From Candidatus Nucleicultrix amoebiphila FS5 (lineage in GTDB: Bacteria > Pseudomonadota > Alphaproteobacteria > Caedimonadales > Nucleicultricaceae): a stretch of DNA of 64,000 nt. Under the pieces are notes generated by a model. It did not search any database, was not told where the DNA came from, and saw only the letters and a program-made list of their open reading frames with translations. Shown here piece after piece: positions 28,191 to 38,567 of this stretch. Position 1 is the first letter of the stretch; each line of letters starts with the position of its first letter. The stretch lies in the NCBI RefSeq assembly GCF_002117145.1, contig NZ_CP008743.1:620001-684000 (forward strand), written 5' to 3'. The position numbers and the translations under genes were made by a program.

Positions 28191-29170
28191 TAAACATTTT
28201 AGTTACTGGAGCCACTGGTTTTGTTGGTAAGCGACTCATAGAAAAACTAATCAAAGATGGCTATCATAATATAACAGCTATAGTTCGTAACCCTAACAAA
28301 CTTAGTTATCCAGTGAATTATATAACACTATCTTCCATTGATGGTACAACACAATGGCAATCGATTTTAAAAAATTATCAGGTTGTTATTCATCTTGCAG
28401 GTCAAACCCATGGAGTTAAAGATGGACGTTATCTTCCGCTTACTTATGATAATTTTTATACTTTAAATGTGGAAGGCACTCGGAATCTGGCAGAAGCTTC
28501 CCAAAAAGCAGGTGTTGAACATTTCATTTATTTAAGTTCCATCAAAGCACAAGGTGAATTTACAACCCCTGGCGAAGCATTGTGTGAAGATGGTCAATCA
28601 AGTCCTCTAGATGATTACGGTAAAACTAAATTTCTTGCTGAACAAGCTCTCATCAAAACCTCTAAAGGTTCAAAAATGAGCTATACGATTTTAAGACCTC
28701 CGCTTATATATGGACCGGGCGTTAAAGGAAACTTTAGATCTCTCCTTAAAATTGCAACTTCTTCCTGGCCTTTACCTTTTGCACATATCAACAATCTGCG
28801 CAGCTTCATTTATGTGGATAATCTTATTGATGCAATAACGCAATGTATTAAAAATAAAAAGGCCAGAAATCAGACTTTTTTAATTCAAGATTTAACCGTT
28901 TCCACAAGTGATTTAGTTTCAATTATTCGTCAAAACATTGGTCGTAAACCAATGCTTTTTAAATTACCTTATGTTTTTTTAACAAAATTTTTTTCCCTTC
29001 TAGGACGAAAAGGTATTATTGACAGGGTCTATGGAAGTCTAGAAGTAAATGATAATAAAATACGACAATCTTTGCATTGGCGCCCACTAGTCAATGCAGA
29101 AGAGGGTTTAAAAATTACCACAACATGGTATTGTCGAACTATCTCTAAACATACTTGCACAAGAGGATAA
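28187..29170 (+). CDS. NAD-dependent epimerase/4-reductase (WbpV/WreQ-like)
   Basis: Extended SDR of 327 residues. The nucleotide-binding GATGFVGKRLIE is near residues 7-18, with LSSIKAQGE (catalytic Ser) and YGKTK (catalytic Tyr and Lys). The SSIKA block and the position just before a WbpM-type 4,6-dehydratase fit the UDP-4-keto-6-deoxy-GlcNAc reductases WbpV/WreQ, which make UDP-N-acetylquinovosamine. That specificity is inference. Four-base overlap with the EVE gene; the next gene starts 2 bases after its stop. Confidence 0.8.
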   Translation: MINILVTGATGFVGKRLIEKLIKDGYHNITAIVRNPNKLSYPVNYITLSSIDGTTQWQSILKNYQVVIHLAGQTHGVKDGRYLPLTYDNFYTLNVEGTRNLAEASQKAGVEHFIYLSSIKAQGEFTTPGEALCEDGQSSPLDDYGKTKFLAEQALIKTSKGSKMSYTILRPPLIYGPGVKGNFRSLLKIATSSWPLPFAHINNLRSFIYVDNLIDAITQCIKNKKARNQTFLIQDLTVSTSDLVSIIRQNIGRKPMLFKLPYVFLTKFFSLLGRKGIIDRVYGSLEVNDNKIRQSLHWRPLVNAEEGLKITTTWYCRTISKHTCTRG

Positions 29171-29172
29171 AT

Positions 29173-31152
29173 GTGAGCAGGAAAAAGATAAATTATTCCT
29201 TTAAAAAAGCTTTTGATAAAAAAATGCTCTCAGTTGTAAAATCAATTCGATCGGCAGACTATTTGAGCATCTTTAATCGTAGTTTTATTGCTTTGCTACA
29301 CGATATTTTAGCCTCTCTTATCGTAATTCCTTTTGCTTTGTGGTTACGAGTTGGCGATGATATTGTCAGCTATCCTCCTAGTTTTATTCTTAAGCACACT
29401 ATTGTTTTTGGTCTCATTGCCACAGCAATTTTTTTGTGGAGTCAAATCTATAGAGGCGTCTGGCGTTATGTGTCTTTAAAAGAACTTTCCGCAATTACAA
29501 TAGCAGTGGCCTTTACTGTTGTTTTCTACACCCCACTTATGCTGATTATGACTCACCCCGTAAGCATGCCAAGATCTGTCATTGTAATTGCTTGCTTTCT
29601 TATGTTGGGATTTTTAGGAGGATCACGTTTCGCTTATCGAGTTTTTCGTAACCGTTGGGAAACCAGTGAAAAAGAAAACCTTTCTGCCACACCTCAGGCG
29701 CGGGTTTTACTAGTTGGAGTCAATAACCAGACAGAAATGTTTATTCGTGAAGTCGAAAATAATGCAAAGAAACTCTATGAAATTGTTGGCATCATTGATG
29801 AGAAAAAAGCTGACGTAGGTAGATATGTCCATGGCATTGAGGTTATGGGAACTCTTGATGATATTCCTGAAGTCGTGACACATCTTGATAGTCAAGGCTC
29901 TCATCCTCATCATTTGATAATTACTGATCCTCATTTTAAAGGTAAAAAATTACAAAAACTTTTGCAGGATTGTGATGATTTGCGAGTAGATCTTGCACGT
30001 CTTCCTAAATTGACTGACTTCAATAAACCTACAGGAAGCCATCATATTGATATTAAACCCATCTCTGTAGAAGATCTTCTAGGTCGTCAACAAGTTTCGC
30101 TTGACCGAAAAGCCATGCGTACTTTTATCGAAAAGCGTCGTATTCTTATTACTGGTGCAGGAGGAAGTATTGGGAGTGAACTGATACGTCAACTAGCAGA
30201 ATTCAAACCATCTCACGTGACTTTAATTGATAATTCAGAATTTTTGCTCTACTCGATCAACCTAGAATTTCAGGAAAAGTTTCATCATATTTCTTCTAAA
30301 TCTGTCCTCGCTGATGTTTCTGATGCGGTACGTATCTTCAAAATTATCGGAGAAGAAAAACCAGATGTTATTTTCCATGCAGCTGCTCTAAAACATGTTC
30401 CCATTGCTGAAGAAAATCCAAATGAGACTATTTTGACCAACATCGTGGGAACTCGCAATGTAGCTGAAGCGGCACGTCATTTTAAAGTAAAAGCTATGGT
30501 CTTTATTTCCACCGATAAAGCTGTTAACCCTTCTAGCATTATGGGAGCTAGCAAACGTCTTTCAGAGTGTCTATGTCAATCACTCGATAGCCTCAACACG
30601 AAAACCGTTTCAACTCGTTTTATCATTACGCGATTTGGTAATGTGTTAGGTTCAACTGGATCAGTTGTTCCTCTTTTTAAGCGTCAATTAGAAAGAGGAG
30701 GACCTCTCACTGTTACTGACCCACGTGTCACCCGCTACTTTATGACCATTCACGAAGCAGTCGAATTAATTCTACAAGCTGCCGTCCTTGGTTACAAATC
30801 CAATAAATCTACAGGACAAATTTTTGTATTAGATATGGGAGAATCAATTAATATTGCTGATCTTGCAAAACAAATGATTAGACTTGTTGGTCTTAAACCA
30901 GATGAAGATATTAGCATTCACTACACGGGGTTACGTCCAGGTGAAAAACTTCATGAAGAATTATTCTTTAAAAACGAAAATCTTCAATCAACAGCTTGTG
31001 AAACTATTATGATGGCTACGACACAAATCAATGATCCAAAGCATTTACTAACGGCAATAGACAAACTAGAAAACTTAGCGCGTCAACGTCTCACCGATAA
31101 AGCAATAAAAGCGCTTCAGTTGCTAGTGCCTGAATACAAAAAGGTTTCTTAG
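29173..31152 (+). CDS. Membrane-bound nucleotide-sugar 4,6-dehydratase (WbpM/CapD/FlaA1 family)
   Basis: About 659 residues. Four or five N-terminal membrane helices (about 30-150) are followed by a CoA-binding-like Rossmann segment (RVLLVGVNNQTEM) and the catalytic SDR domain starting GAGGSIGSELIRQ. The active-site block reads FISTDKAVNPSSIMGASKRLSE: Met replaces the usual Tyr, as known for WbpM-type enzymes acting on UDP-GlcNAc. Start: GTG at 29173 with AGAGGA 5 bases upstream; an in-frame TTG at 29155 would overlap the previous gene and lacks a site. Likely role is surface-polysaccharide sugar supply. Confidence 0.88.
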   Translation: MSRKKINYSFKKAFDKKMLSVVKSIRSADYLSIFNRSFIALLHDILASLIVIPFALWLRVGDDIVSYPPSFILKHTIVFGLIATAIFLWSQIYRGVWRYVSLKELSAITIAVAFTVVFYTPLMLIMTHPVSMPRSVIVIACFLMLGFLGGSRFAYRVFRNRWETSEKENLSATPQARVLLVGVNNQTEMFIREVENNAKKLYEIVGIIDEKKADVGRYVHGIEVMGTLDDIPEVVTHLDSQGSHPHHLIITDPHFKGKKLQKLLQDCDDLRVDLARLPKLTDFNKPTGSHHIDIKPISVEDLLGRQQVSLDRKAMRTFIEKRRILITGAGGSIGSELIRQLAEFKPSHVTLIDNSEFLLYSINLEFQEKFHHISSKSVLADVSDAVRIFKIIGEEKPDVIFHAAALKHVPIAEENPNETILTNIVGTRNVAEAARHFKVKAMVFISTDKAVNPSSIMGASKRLSECLCQSLDSLNTKTVSTRFIITRFGNVLGSTGSVVPLFKRQLERGGPLTVTDPRVTRYFMTIHEAVELILQAAVLGYKSNKSTGQIFVLDMGESINIADLAKQMIRLVGLKPDEDISIHYTGLRPGEKLHEELFFKNENLQSTACETIMMATTQINDPKHLLTAIDKLENLARQRLTDKAIKALQLLVPEYKKVS

Positions 31153-31153
31153 G

Positions 31154-34100
31154 CTAACCGCCACAAAGCTGCCTTAATTCACGAGCCACAACCGTAATAA
31201 GAGAAAAATCTCCCAAACCATGGAGTTTGGCTTCGTTGAGCACTTGGTCAACACGTTCAACATCTCTTGAATAAGTATGAATCCAGTTTTCAAGCAACGT
31301 TGTCATAGATAATTTCTCAAGAGTCTTGGATCTTCTCATATAACTGAGAATACTCATCACCATATTGTTTTGATAAATATAAAGGTCTTCTTGCAGACCT
31401 GCAGCTGCCCAACGATGCCAGAAAGAACTTGAAGAAAGATTATCAATGCTTAAACGCAGTTGATTAAATCCAAATCGATTGCCAACCATAAAGTATAAAC
31501 TGGCTACGTTCTGCACTGTACTACCTGTTTCAGTGGCAATGAGAATTATATCTGGAGAAGAAGCAGCAATTTTCAAAATCGAGAGTCGTTGAGCAAAATC
31601 ATAATCAAGGCCATCTGTAATATAAGCATTTATAGAGGCTGCAAGAGCACCATAGCCTTCATCATCTAGACAATTGGCTAGTCCAGAAAGAAACGATTCA
31701 ACACCCACACGTAAAATACTTGAGGTTTCGCTTATCGATTCAATTTTATTTTGATAGCGTAACAACCACAATGTGGTTCTTTTCACAATCTTTAAAATAT
31801 CCATCATAGAACGCAACTGAACAGACGCTTGAACTTTATTATCTAAATTTTCAATTTCATGCCAAAAAGAATTTAAATCAAAAACGCTTATAATTACAAA
31901 ACACGCACGTACTACTTCTGAAAAATCACACCCACTCTTTTCCTGAGCCTCATGTAAAAAAGCTAAGCCTAGGCGATTAATTAGTTCATTGGTTGCAATG
32001 GTAGCAACAATTTCACGTCTTAAAGGATGATGTAAAATTTCTTTACGATAGTTTTGACGCAATGGCTCAGGAAAATAATTAACCACAGCACTTTCAAAAT
32101 AAAAATCTTCAGGAACATTACTGGCTAGAATCTGATCATAGGTGTAAATTTTACTGTAAGCCATCAAAACAGCCAACTCAGGCCTACTAAGTCCACGTTG
32201 AGAGGCAATATACTCCTGCAAAGTATTATCATCAGGAAGAAATTCCAACGCTCGATTGAGTTTTCCATGTTTTTCAAGGCTGTTCATCACTTTAATTTGA
32301 TGATCCAAATTCTGAACCCCCATTTCACGTAACAAGCTTAGTGCTTGAGTTTGCATATAGTTGTCACGCAAAACAAGCTCCCCAACCTCGTCGGTCATTG
32401 TCTCTAAAAGTTTATTACGTTCTTTTAGATTAAGAGTCCCTTCTTTCATAATACCATTGAGAAGAATTTTGATATTTACTTCATGATCTGAACAATCAAC
32501 ACCAGCAGAGTTATCAATCGCATCAGTATTGATGTGGCCACCTAAGTTAGCAAACTCTATACGACCTAATTGAGTTACACCTAGGTTAGCTCCTTCACCT
32601 ACAACTTTGACGTGGATATCACGCGCATTAACTCTAATAGAATCGTTGGTACGATCGCCAACATCAGCATTGCTTTCTCTTGAAGATTTAATAAAAGTCC
32701 CTATACCCCCCAACCAAAGAAGATCAGCTGGATACTTTAAAATTTCTTGAATAAGTCGATTGGGAGTAATTTTCTCTTGTCCCCACCCCAGAAGATTTCT
32801 AATTTCAGGCGTCAGAATAATTTCTTTTGAAGTACGTTCAAAAATAGCCCCTCCTTTTGACAGAATTTTTTTGTCATAATCCATCCAACTTGAACGAGGT
32901 AAATTAAAGAGTCTTTGACGTTCTTTAAAACTTGTAACGAGATCTGGATCTGGATCAATAAAGATGTGACGATGATCAATACCGAACAACAACTTCAAGT
33001 GCTTCGATAGCAACATTCCATTTCCAAAGACATCTCCTGACATGTCGCCAATACCAATCACGGTAATTGAAGTCTTTGTGATATCGATGTTCATCTCTTT
33101 AAAGTGACGTTTGACTGATTCCCAAGCACCCCGGGCAGTAATAGCCATCTTTTTATGGTCATAACCTGCAGATCCTCCTGACGCAAAAGCATCATCGAGC
33201 CAAAACTTGTAATCCTTAGAAACTCCGTTAGCGTAGTCAGAAAAAGTTGCTGTTCCTTTATCGGCTGCAACAACCAAATAGGGATCATCTTCATCCCAAC
33301 GCACTACATCTTTAGGCGCAATGATTTTCCCTCCCACCAAATTATCCGTGATGTCCAAAAGACCACACATCATACCTCGATAACATTCAATGCCTTCGGC
33401 CATTATCTCATCACGTGTTGATCCCTTAAGATCACGCTTCAACACAAAACCACCCTTTGAACCAACAGGGACAATAACTGTGTTTTTAACCATCTGAGCC
33501 TTGATCAAACCTAAAATTTCAGTGCGGAAATCTTCCAAACGATCAGACCAACGAATCCCCCCACGTGCTACTTTCCCTCCCCTCAAATGCACCGCTTCAA
33601 AACGCGGAGAATAAACAAAAATCTCAAACATTGGTTTAGGAAGTGGCATTTCATCAATTTTTGAACATAAAAATTTGATTGAAAAGTATGGCTTGACCGA
33701 TCCATCAGCAGTACGTTGATAATAATTAGTTCTGACAGATGCTTGAATCAAATTCAGATATCCTCTTAAAATTCGATCTTCATCAATACTCACAACTTGA
33801 TCCAAATCTTTATTGATTTTTGCAATCAATTTAGAGTCTTCAGTTTTAATTTTAGGATCAAATTTTCTCTCAAAAAGTTGAACAAGAGAAGATATTATTT
33901 CAGGATTTTTAACTAAGGTCGTCTCAATGTATTCTTTACTGAAAGGCAGTTGAAGTTGTCGTAAGTACTTAGCATAAGCTCTCAGCAACATGCATTGACG
34001 CACATCCAATTGAGCGCGCAAAACAAGTTTGTTAAAACCATCATTTTCAATTTCTTGTTCCCAGACTTTATTAAGAGCTTCTAAGAATTTTTGGCTAACA

Positions 34101-35992
34101 ACCTTGATATCAATGAGTCTATTATCTTTACTTTCTGCTTCAAAGTCATGTATCCAAATCTCTGTCACTTGGTCACTAGCTTTTACTTTAAAAGGAATTT
34201 CACTAATCACTCTGAGATTTAAATTTTCTAAAACAGGCAGAATATCAGACAGATGTATAGGTGTTTTGTAATTATATATCTTTAACTTGATGGAAGAATT
34301 ATTGGATGTCTCGTCTGCAGTTAAACGTGCATAACGCTTTTGGCTTTTCAACACCTTTTCAATTTCAATGATATCAAGAACTGCAGTAGAGCCTTTAAAA
34401 CGTTCCTGATATCCACGTCCAAAAGCATCTCGATAACGTCGATAGTAAACAGCACTCTCAGTTTCTGAAAAAACTTCATTGAGGCTTACACGTAAGTCAT
34501 CTTTCCACAGTCTAGCAGCATTGATAAGTTTTTGTTCAATAGCTTCATAAGAAGCGTTTTCATTAATTCCATCTTTTAAAGTAACAGTATAATGCACACG
34601 TGCAAAATCAAGAGCGCCATATTGTGCTTTATAAGCGCTTACCTCACCTTTTAGTTCTTGTGCTAAAATATTGCCCATTTCATCACACAGAGCAGTATCG
34701 AATCGCTCTCTGGGAATATAAACTAAGCAGGACAAAAAGCGGTTAAATTGATCTTGACGAACAAAAAGAGCAACTCTCGGACGCTGTTGTAGACGTAAAA
34801 CTGCTAATCCAATTTCTGAAAGTTCAGGAACCGTTGCTTGAAAAAGTTCATCTCGAGGCAAGGAATCCAAAATATGAATAAGACCTTTGCCGTCATGCCA
34901 ATGGGAGGAAAGATTCGAGTACTCCAAAATCTGGATGATCTTACGGCGTAATAATGGTATATCACGGGCACTGCTGTCGTAAGCAACAGATGTAAATAAT
35001 CCCACAAAAATGTGTATCCCTATAACCTGGCCCCTCGCATTAAAGCGCTTCACCCAAACGGAATCCATAGGAACTGCACGATGAACATTGGAAATTTTTG
35101 ATGTTTTATTGATGGCAATGGGGACTGGTTCATAGATATAACGCCTCGCCAAAGAATTAAATGTAATCCCCTCATAAAGAACGCTCAGGTTATGAAGTTT
35201 TTTTTCTTTAAGAACACCTAATGTATCTGTTGTCGACGGCTCCTTTAAAAGTTTTCCAGAAGACGTCACCAAATCATATTTACAATAACCGAGAAAAGTA
35301 AAATGGTCATCTTTAATCCATTTGAGAAATTCAAGAACTTCTTCTGTTTGATCTGCTTTAAGAACCCTAGAAACCCCTGCCAAATCTTGCACTGCAACAT
35401 CTATTTTTTGTCGCATCTCTGCCCAATCACTCGTGGCGCGACGAACTTCTGTGTAAATTTCAGGAAGCTTATTCTTTAAAACGTCGATTAAATCAGATGT
35501 AATACCCTCTGTTATTTCACAATGGATAATGGATTCAGACGTTCCTTTTTCTTTAGACCCATTAGATCTTTCTAAGAACAGAAGATGTCCACTTTTATCG
35601 CGCTTCACAAGGTATACGGGATGCAAAACAAGACGAGGACGAATGCCTTCACGTCCTAATACTTGAATCAAAGAATCCACCAAAAAAGGCATATCATCGT
35701 TCACAAAGTCGATGATAACACGTTCTGCAACAGCGGATTTTCCCTTAGGCTTCCAATGATAGACTTCAAATTTTTCTTTGCTTTTTGGTCTCACTGCAAT
35801 CAATTTCCAAAGTCGGCTGAGTCCCTCAACGACTTCTTCAACTTTAAGTTTACTCCACTCCGTAGGAGGGGAATGTTCGAAAAGATTCTCTATAAAGTGG
35901 GTAATATTTTGCTTATGATCTTTGCCAAATTCAGCAACGAGTACACTCACAGCCTTTTCAAGGAGGCCTTGTTTTGTTTGGCCTTGCGTCAT
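31154..35992 (-). CDS. gdhB: Large NAD-specific glutamate dehydrogenase
   Basis: 1612-residue tetrameric GDH of the 180-kDa class, oxidising glutamate to 2-oxoglutarate and ammonia. The long N-terminal regulatory half contains ACT-like regions. The catalytic centre lies near residues 800-900 with GGIRWSDRLEDFRTEILGL and the segment KNTVIVPVGSKGGFV, followed by a Rossmann region and a long helical C-terminus. Length agrees with the alphaproteobacterial enzymes. Together with rocF and rocD it gives a route from arginine-derived glutamate into the TCA cycle. It converges with the 4,6-dehydratase gene with a 1-base gap. Confidence 0.96.
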   Translation of the reverse strand: MTQGQTKQGLLEKAVSVLVAEFGKDHKQNITHFIENLFEHSPPTEWSKLKVEEVVEGLSRLWKLIAVRPKSKEKFEVYHWKPKGKSAVAERVIIDFVNDDMPFLVDSLIQVLGREGIRPRLVLHPVYLVKRDKSGHLLFLERSNGSKEKGTSESIIHCEITEGITSDLIDVLKNKLPEIYTEVRRATSDWAEMRQKIDVAVQDLAGVSRVLKADQTEEVLEFLKWIKDDHFTFLGYCKYDLVTSSGKLLKEPSTTDTLGVLKEKKLHNLSVLYEGITFNSLARRYIYEPVPIAINKTSKISNVHRAVPMDSVWVKRFNARGQVIGIHIFVGLFTSVAYDSSARDIPLLRRKIIQILEYSNLSSHWHDGKGLIHILDSLPRDELFQATVPELSEIGLAVLRLQQRPRVALFVRQDQFNRFLSCLVYIPRERFDTALCDEMGNILAQELKGEVSAYKAQYGALDFARVHYTVTLKDGINENASYEAIEQKLINAARLWKDDLRVSLNEVFSETESAVYYRRYRDAFGRGYQERFKGSTAVLDIIEIEKVLKSQKRYARLTADETSNNSSIKLKIYNYKTPIHLSDILPVLENLNLRVISEIPFKVKASDQVTEIWIHDFEAESKDNRLIDIKVVSQKFLEALNKVWEQEIENDGFNKLVLRAQLDVRQCMLLRAYAKYLRQLQLPFSKEYIETTLVKNPEIISSLVQLFERKFDPKIKTEDSKLIAKINKDLDQVVSIDEDRILRGYLNLIQASVRTNYYQRTADGSVKPYFSIKFLCSKIDEMPLPKPMFEIFVYSPRFEAVHLRGGKVARGGIRWSDRLEDFRTEILGLIKAQMVKNTVIVPVGSKGGFVLKRDLKGSTRDEIMAEGIECYRGMMCGLLDITDNLVGGKIIAPKDVVRWDEDDPYLVVAADKGTATFSDYANGVSKDYKFWLDDAFASGGSAGYDHKKMAITARGAWESVKRHFKEMNIDITKTSITVIGIGDMSGDVFGNGMLLSKHLKLLFGIDHRHIFIDPDPDLVTSFKERQRLFNLPRSSWMDYDKKILSKGGAIFERTSKEIILTPEIRNLLGWGQEKITPNRLIQEILKYPADLLWLGGIGTFIKSSRESNADVGDRTNDSIRVNARDIHVKVVGEGANLGVTQLGRIEFANLGGHINTDAIDNSAGVDCSDHEVNIKILLNGIMKEGTLNLKERNKLLETMTDEVGELVLRDNYMQTQALSLLREMGVQNLDHQIKVMNSLEKHGKLNRALEFLPDDNTLQEYIASQRGLSRPELAVLMAYSKIYTYDQILASNVPEDFYFESAVVNYFPEPLRQNYRKEILHHPLRREIVATIATNELINRLGLAFLHEAQEKSGCDFSEVVRACFVIISVFDLNSFWHEIENLDNKVQASVQLRSMMDILKIVKRTTLWLLRYQNKIESISETSSILRVGVESFLSGLANCLDDEGYGALAASINAYITDGLDYDFAQRLSILKIAASSPDIILIATETGSTVQNVASLYFMVGNRFGFNQLRLSIDNLSSSSFWHRWAAAGLQEDLYIYQNNMVMSILSYMRRSKTLEKLSMTTLLENWIHTYSRDVERVDQVLNEAKLHGLGDFSLITVVARELRQLCGG

Positions 35993-36228
35993 TAATATCT
36001 CATTATACTCTAGTTCTTACTTTTAAAAGACATATTATAGACAAAATTTCACAAAAAGATAACTGTTTCGTTAAGAAAACCCCTGTCTAAGGCACTATAT
36101 TCTCACAATGGTTTTGTGTCAGAATAAAATGAGAGTTCTTTGATAATTAATCAATAATTAATATGTTTTTAAAATCGTAAGAATGATTTAAAAACACTCC
36201 CGTTTTTAAAATAAAATCTGGAGAATTA

Positions 36229-36363
36229 ATGATGAAACTAAAAATTACGACAAGTATACTATTACTTTCATTCATCCTTGGGACACACCATATCACATTA
36301 GTACATACTTCAAATTATCCAACTGATGAAATTCTAAAAAATAAATTGATCTATCACTCATGA
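36229..36363 (+). CDS. 44-residue signal-peptide-bearing small protein
   Basis: A 44-codon frame begins with tandem ATGs at 36229/36232 behind TCTGGAGAAT (GGAG, good spacing). The product starts MMKLKITTSILLLSFILG, a basic-plus-hydrophobic export signal, and ends in a short polar tail (TSNYPTDEILKNKLIYHS). Its TGA at 36361-36363 sits inside the left arm of a strong terminator. The independent ribosome site and dedicated terminator support a real gene. No homologue is recognised. The 236 bases upstream (35993-36228) are AT-rich and hold no other frame I would call. Confidence 0.55.
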   Translation: MMKLKITTSILLLSFILGTHHITLVHTSNYPTDEILKNKLIYHS

Positions 36364-36395
36364 CACAAACTCTTAAAGTTTGTGTCATTTTTTTT
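36360..36395 (+). terminator. Intrinsic terminator of the 44-codon gene
   Basis: A perfect 12-base-pair stem, ATGACACAAACT (36360-36371) with AGTTTGTGTCAT (36377-36388), has a 5-base loop and is followed by seven T. It overlaps the stop codon of the small gene. Confidence 0.92.
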
Positions 36396-36440
36396 AATCT
36401 TTACTGACAAGATGATTTTTGTTTGCTATGAAAAAATGTC

Positions 36441-37121
36441 ATGGAGAATACATTCAAAGAGAAATTCTATGGTCGTCGCAAAGGCCGCACCTTAAGCACA
36501 GGGCAACTAGATTTATTACAGTCAGCATTAGAAAAAAATGCTATTCATTTACCAATAGATTCAAAATTTCTTAATATTCAGGAGTTATTTCAACAGCCTT
36601 ATGATCATTATAATCTTGAGATAGGATTCGGCAGTGGTGAGCATTTAATCACGCAAGCCAAAAATAACCCTTCCACTGGTTTTATTGGCGTTGAAGTGTT
36701 TTTAAATGGTCTAGTCAATTGTGTACAACAAATGCATGCATTCAGACTTAATAACATCCGTCTTTATCCTGACGATGTACGCCCTCTTTTAAGAGGTATC
36801 TCTGATGAATCTTTAGATCAAATTTTTATTCTATTTCCAGACCCTTGGCCAAAAGCTCGCCATCATAAACGTCGTCTCATTAACCCTGAAAATTTAAAAA
36901 TCTTTGCTCGACTCTTAAAACTAGGCGGAAAATTAAGAATCGCAAGCGATGATGTCTCTTACTTAGAATGGATAGAAGATATTTTTCAAAAGCAACATGA
37001 TTTTCTATTAATCAAAAGATACACAAAAAGGCCTCCAGATTGGCCATCAACTCGTTATGAGCAAAAGGCTCTCAAAAAAGGACGTGTTTGTCACTATTTT
37101 ATTTTTCAAAGACTACCTTAA
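36441..37121 (+). CDS. trmB: tRNA (guanine-N7-)-methyltransferase
   Basis: SAM-dependent enzyme methylating G46 of tRNAs, 226 residues. It has the SAM loop LEIGFGSGEHL, GVEVFLNGL, and the family signature FPDPWPKARHHKRRLI, ending in TRYEQKALKKGR. It stands alone after the small-protein terminator. Its stop overlaps the stop of the convergent MFS gene by 4 bases. Confidence 0.95.
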   Translation: MENTFKEKFYGRRKGRTLSTGQLDLLQSALEKNAIHLPIDSKFLNIQELFQQPYDHYNLEIGFGSGEHLITQAKNNPSTGFIGVEVFLNGLVNCVQQMHAFRLNNIRLYPDDVRPLLRGISDESLDQIFILFPDPWPKARHHKRRLINPENLKIFARLLKLGGKLRIASDDVSYLEWIEDIFQKQHDFLLIKRYTKRPPDWPSTRYEQKALKKGRVCHYFIFQRLP

Positions 37122-38341
37122 CCTCTTGCCCCTAAGACTGAACCGATAGAGGAGAGCTTCCCTTTTAACGAAATAATCAGAAATAAACTAAGAGAAACAA
37201 AGGAAAGACTTACCATGGTAAAAGCACCAAATGTAAGCGTTTTTTGCTCTGATAATCCTGCAAAAGTGGCTCCTAAAGTTGCAGCTACCATAAAGAGCAT
37301 ATTAGGAATGGCCGAGGCCGACCCTTTTGTTTTTGGAACTGCAGATAAAGCTTTAGCAATTGATGGAGCATAAAGCACTGCCATACCAAACTGATGACAA
37401 CTTAAAAACACAATAAGAATTATTGGTAATGGATCAGACGACAGACTCATTGCCATCTGACAAAGACTACTGACAAAAATAATGCTTAACCCCAGCAGCA
37501 TCGTTCGTTTGAGCCCCAATGAATCGATAATACGACTCGTCACTAAAGAACCAAAACCATAAGCCGCAAAAGTAGCTCCCACCCAGAAGCCATAAATATC
37601 AGGAGAAATTTGCCAGTATTGAATACAATAAAAAGGCAAAATTGTCATTAAACATATCTCCGCACCATAAATTATAGGCGACAAAAGAACATATCCCATA
37701 AATGCCTTGTTTTTGGTTAAGGAGCTGTAGTTTTCAAAAAAAGAAAATAATTTAAGCTGTGGTAAAGATAATGTAGATTTCTTATCTTTAAAAAAGACAA
37801 AAACTCCCGCAAGAACTAAAAGAGCTACAACTAGAATAATTAGAAAGTTGGCGCGCCAGCCTAACATAATATGAACGTACCCTCCTAAAACAGGAGTGAT
37901 CGTTGGCAAAATAGTAAAAATCATCTCCATCTGAGCCATAGCCTTTGCGCTTTCTTTTGGTGAATAAGTCTCTTGAAGTGTAGCCAGCCCTACAACATTA
38001 AAAATCCCGATTCCACTGCCCTGAATAAAACGCGAAATAATAAGAAGAGAGATAGAAGAACATACAGTGCTAATGAGACTAGATAACGTAAATAACGCTA
38101 TTCCCCAAACCATCAATGGCCTTCTCCCCAAAAAGTCAGACAAAGCTCCACCAATAAGCCCTGAAAGGGAAGCTCCCAAAAGGCAGCTAGCAACAGTAAT
38201 TTGAATGATATTTTCATCAACCCCAAAATAAACCCCCATATCGGGCATACTTGGTGCGTAGATATCTGTTGACATAAAACCAAGAGAAATGGTTGCTGCC
38301 ACAAGAAATGTTAAAGAGACTTTTTTATTTATGTTTGCCAT
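37118..38341 (-). CDS. Bcr/CflA-type multidrug MFS transporter
   Basis: Drug:H+ antiporter-1 type MFS protein of 407 residues with about twelve helices. It has STDIYAPSMPDMG in the first loop, LGRRPLMVWGIALF after helix 2, and the family's RFIQGSGIGIFNVVG in helix 4. Family members export chloramphenicol, bicyclomycin, sulfonamides or amino acids; the substrate here is unknown. A gap of about 225 bases separates it from the divergent pmbA. Confidence 0.88.
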   Translation of the reverse strand: MANINKKVSLTFLVAATISLGFMSTDIYAPSMPDMGVYFGVDENIIQITVASCLLGASLSGLIGGALSDFLGRRPLMVWGIALFTLSSLISTVCSSISLLIISRFIQGSGIGIFNVVGLATLQETYSPKESAKAMAQMEMIFTILPTITPVLGGYVHIMLGWRANFLIILVVALLVLAGVFVFFKDKKSTLSLPQLKLFSFFENYSSLTKNKAFMGYVLLSPIIYGAEICLMTILPFYCIQYWQISPDIYGFWVGATFAAYGFGSLVTSRIIDSLGLKRTMLLGLSIIFVSSLCQMAMSLSSDPLPIILIVFLSCHQFGMAVLYAPSIAKALSAVPKTKGSASAIPNMLFMVAATLGATFAGLSEQKTLTFGAFTMVSLSFVSLSLFLIISLKGKLSSIGSVLGARG

Positions 38342-38567
38342 TAAATCTCAAAATAAAACCTGTCACCTATATTTATACGTCAACTAGGAAAAGATAATCA
38401 ACTAATAAAATATATTTTTCTTGATTATAACTAGATAATACGCCTAATGATATCAAAACAGTCAAAATTTTAGATTATTTGGTCTTGCTGCTTTTGACTA
38501 GACGAAAGGAACCTCTTTAAACTATATCTAAGGCCAGATAATTGATTCTTTGTGAGGAAAGCGGTTA

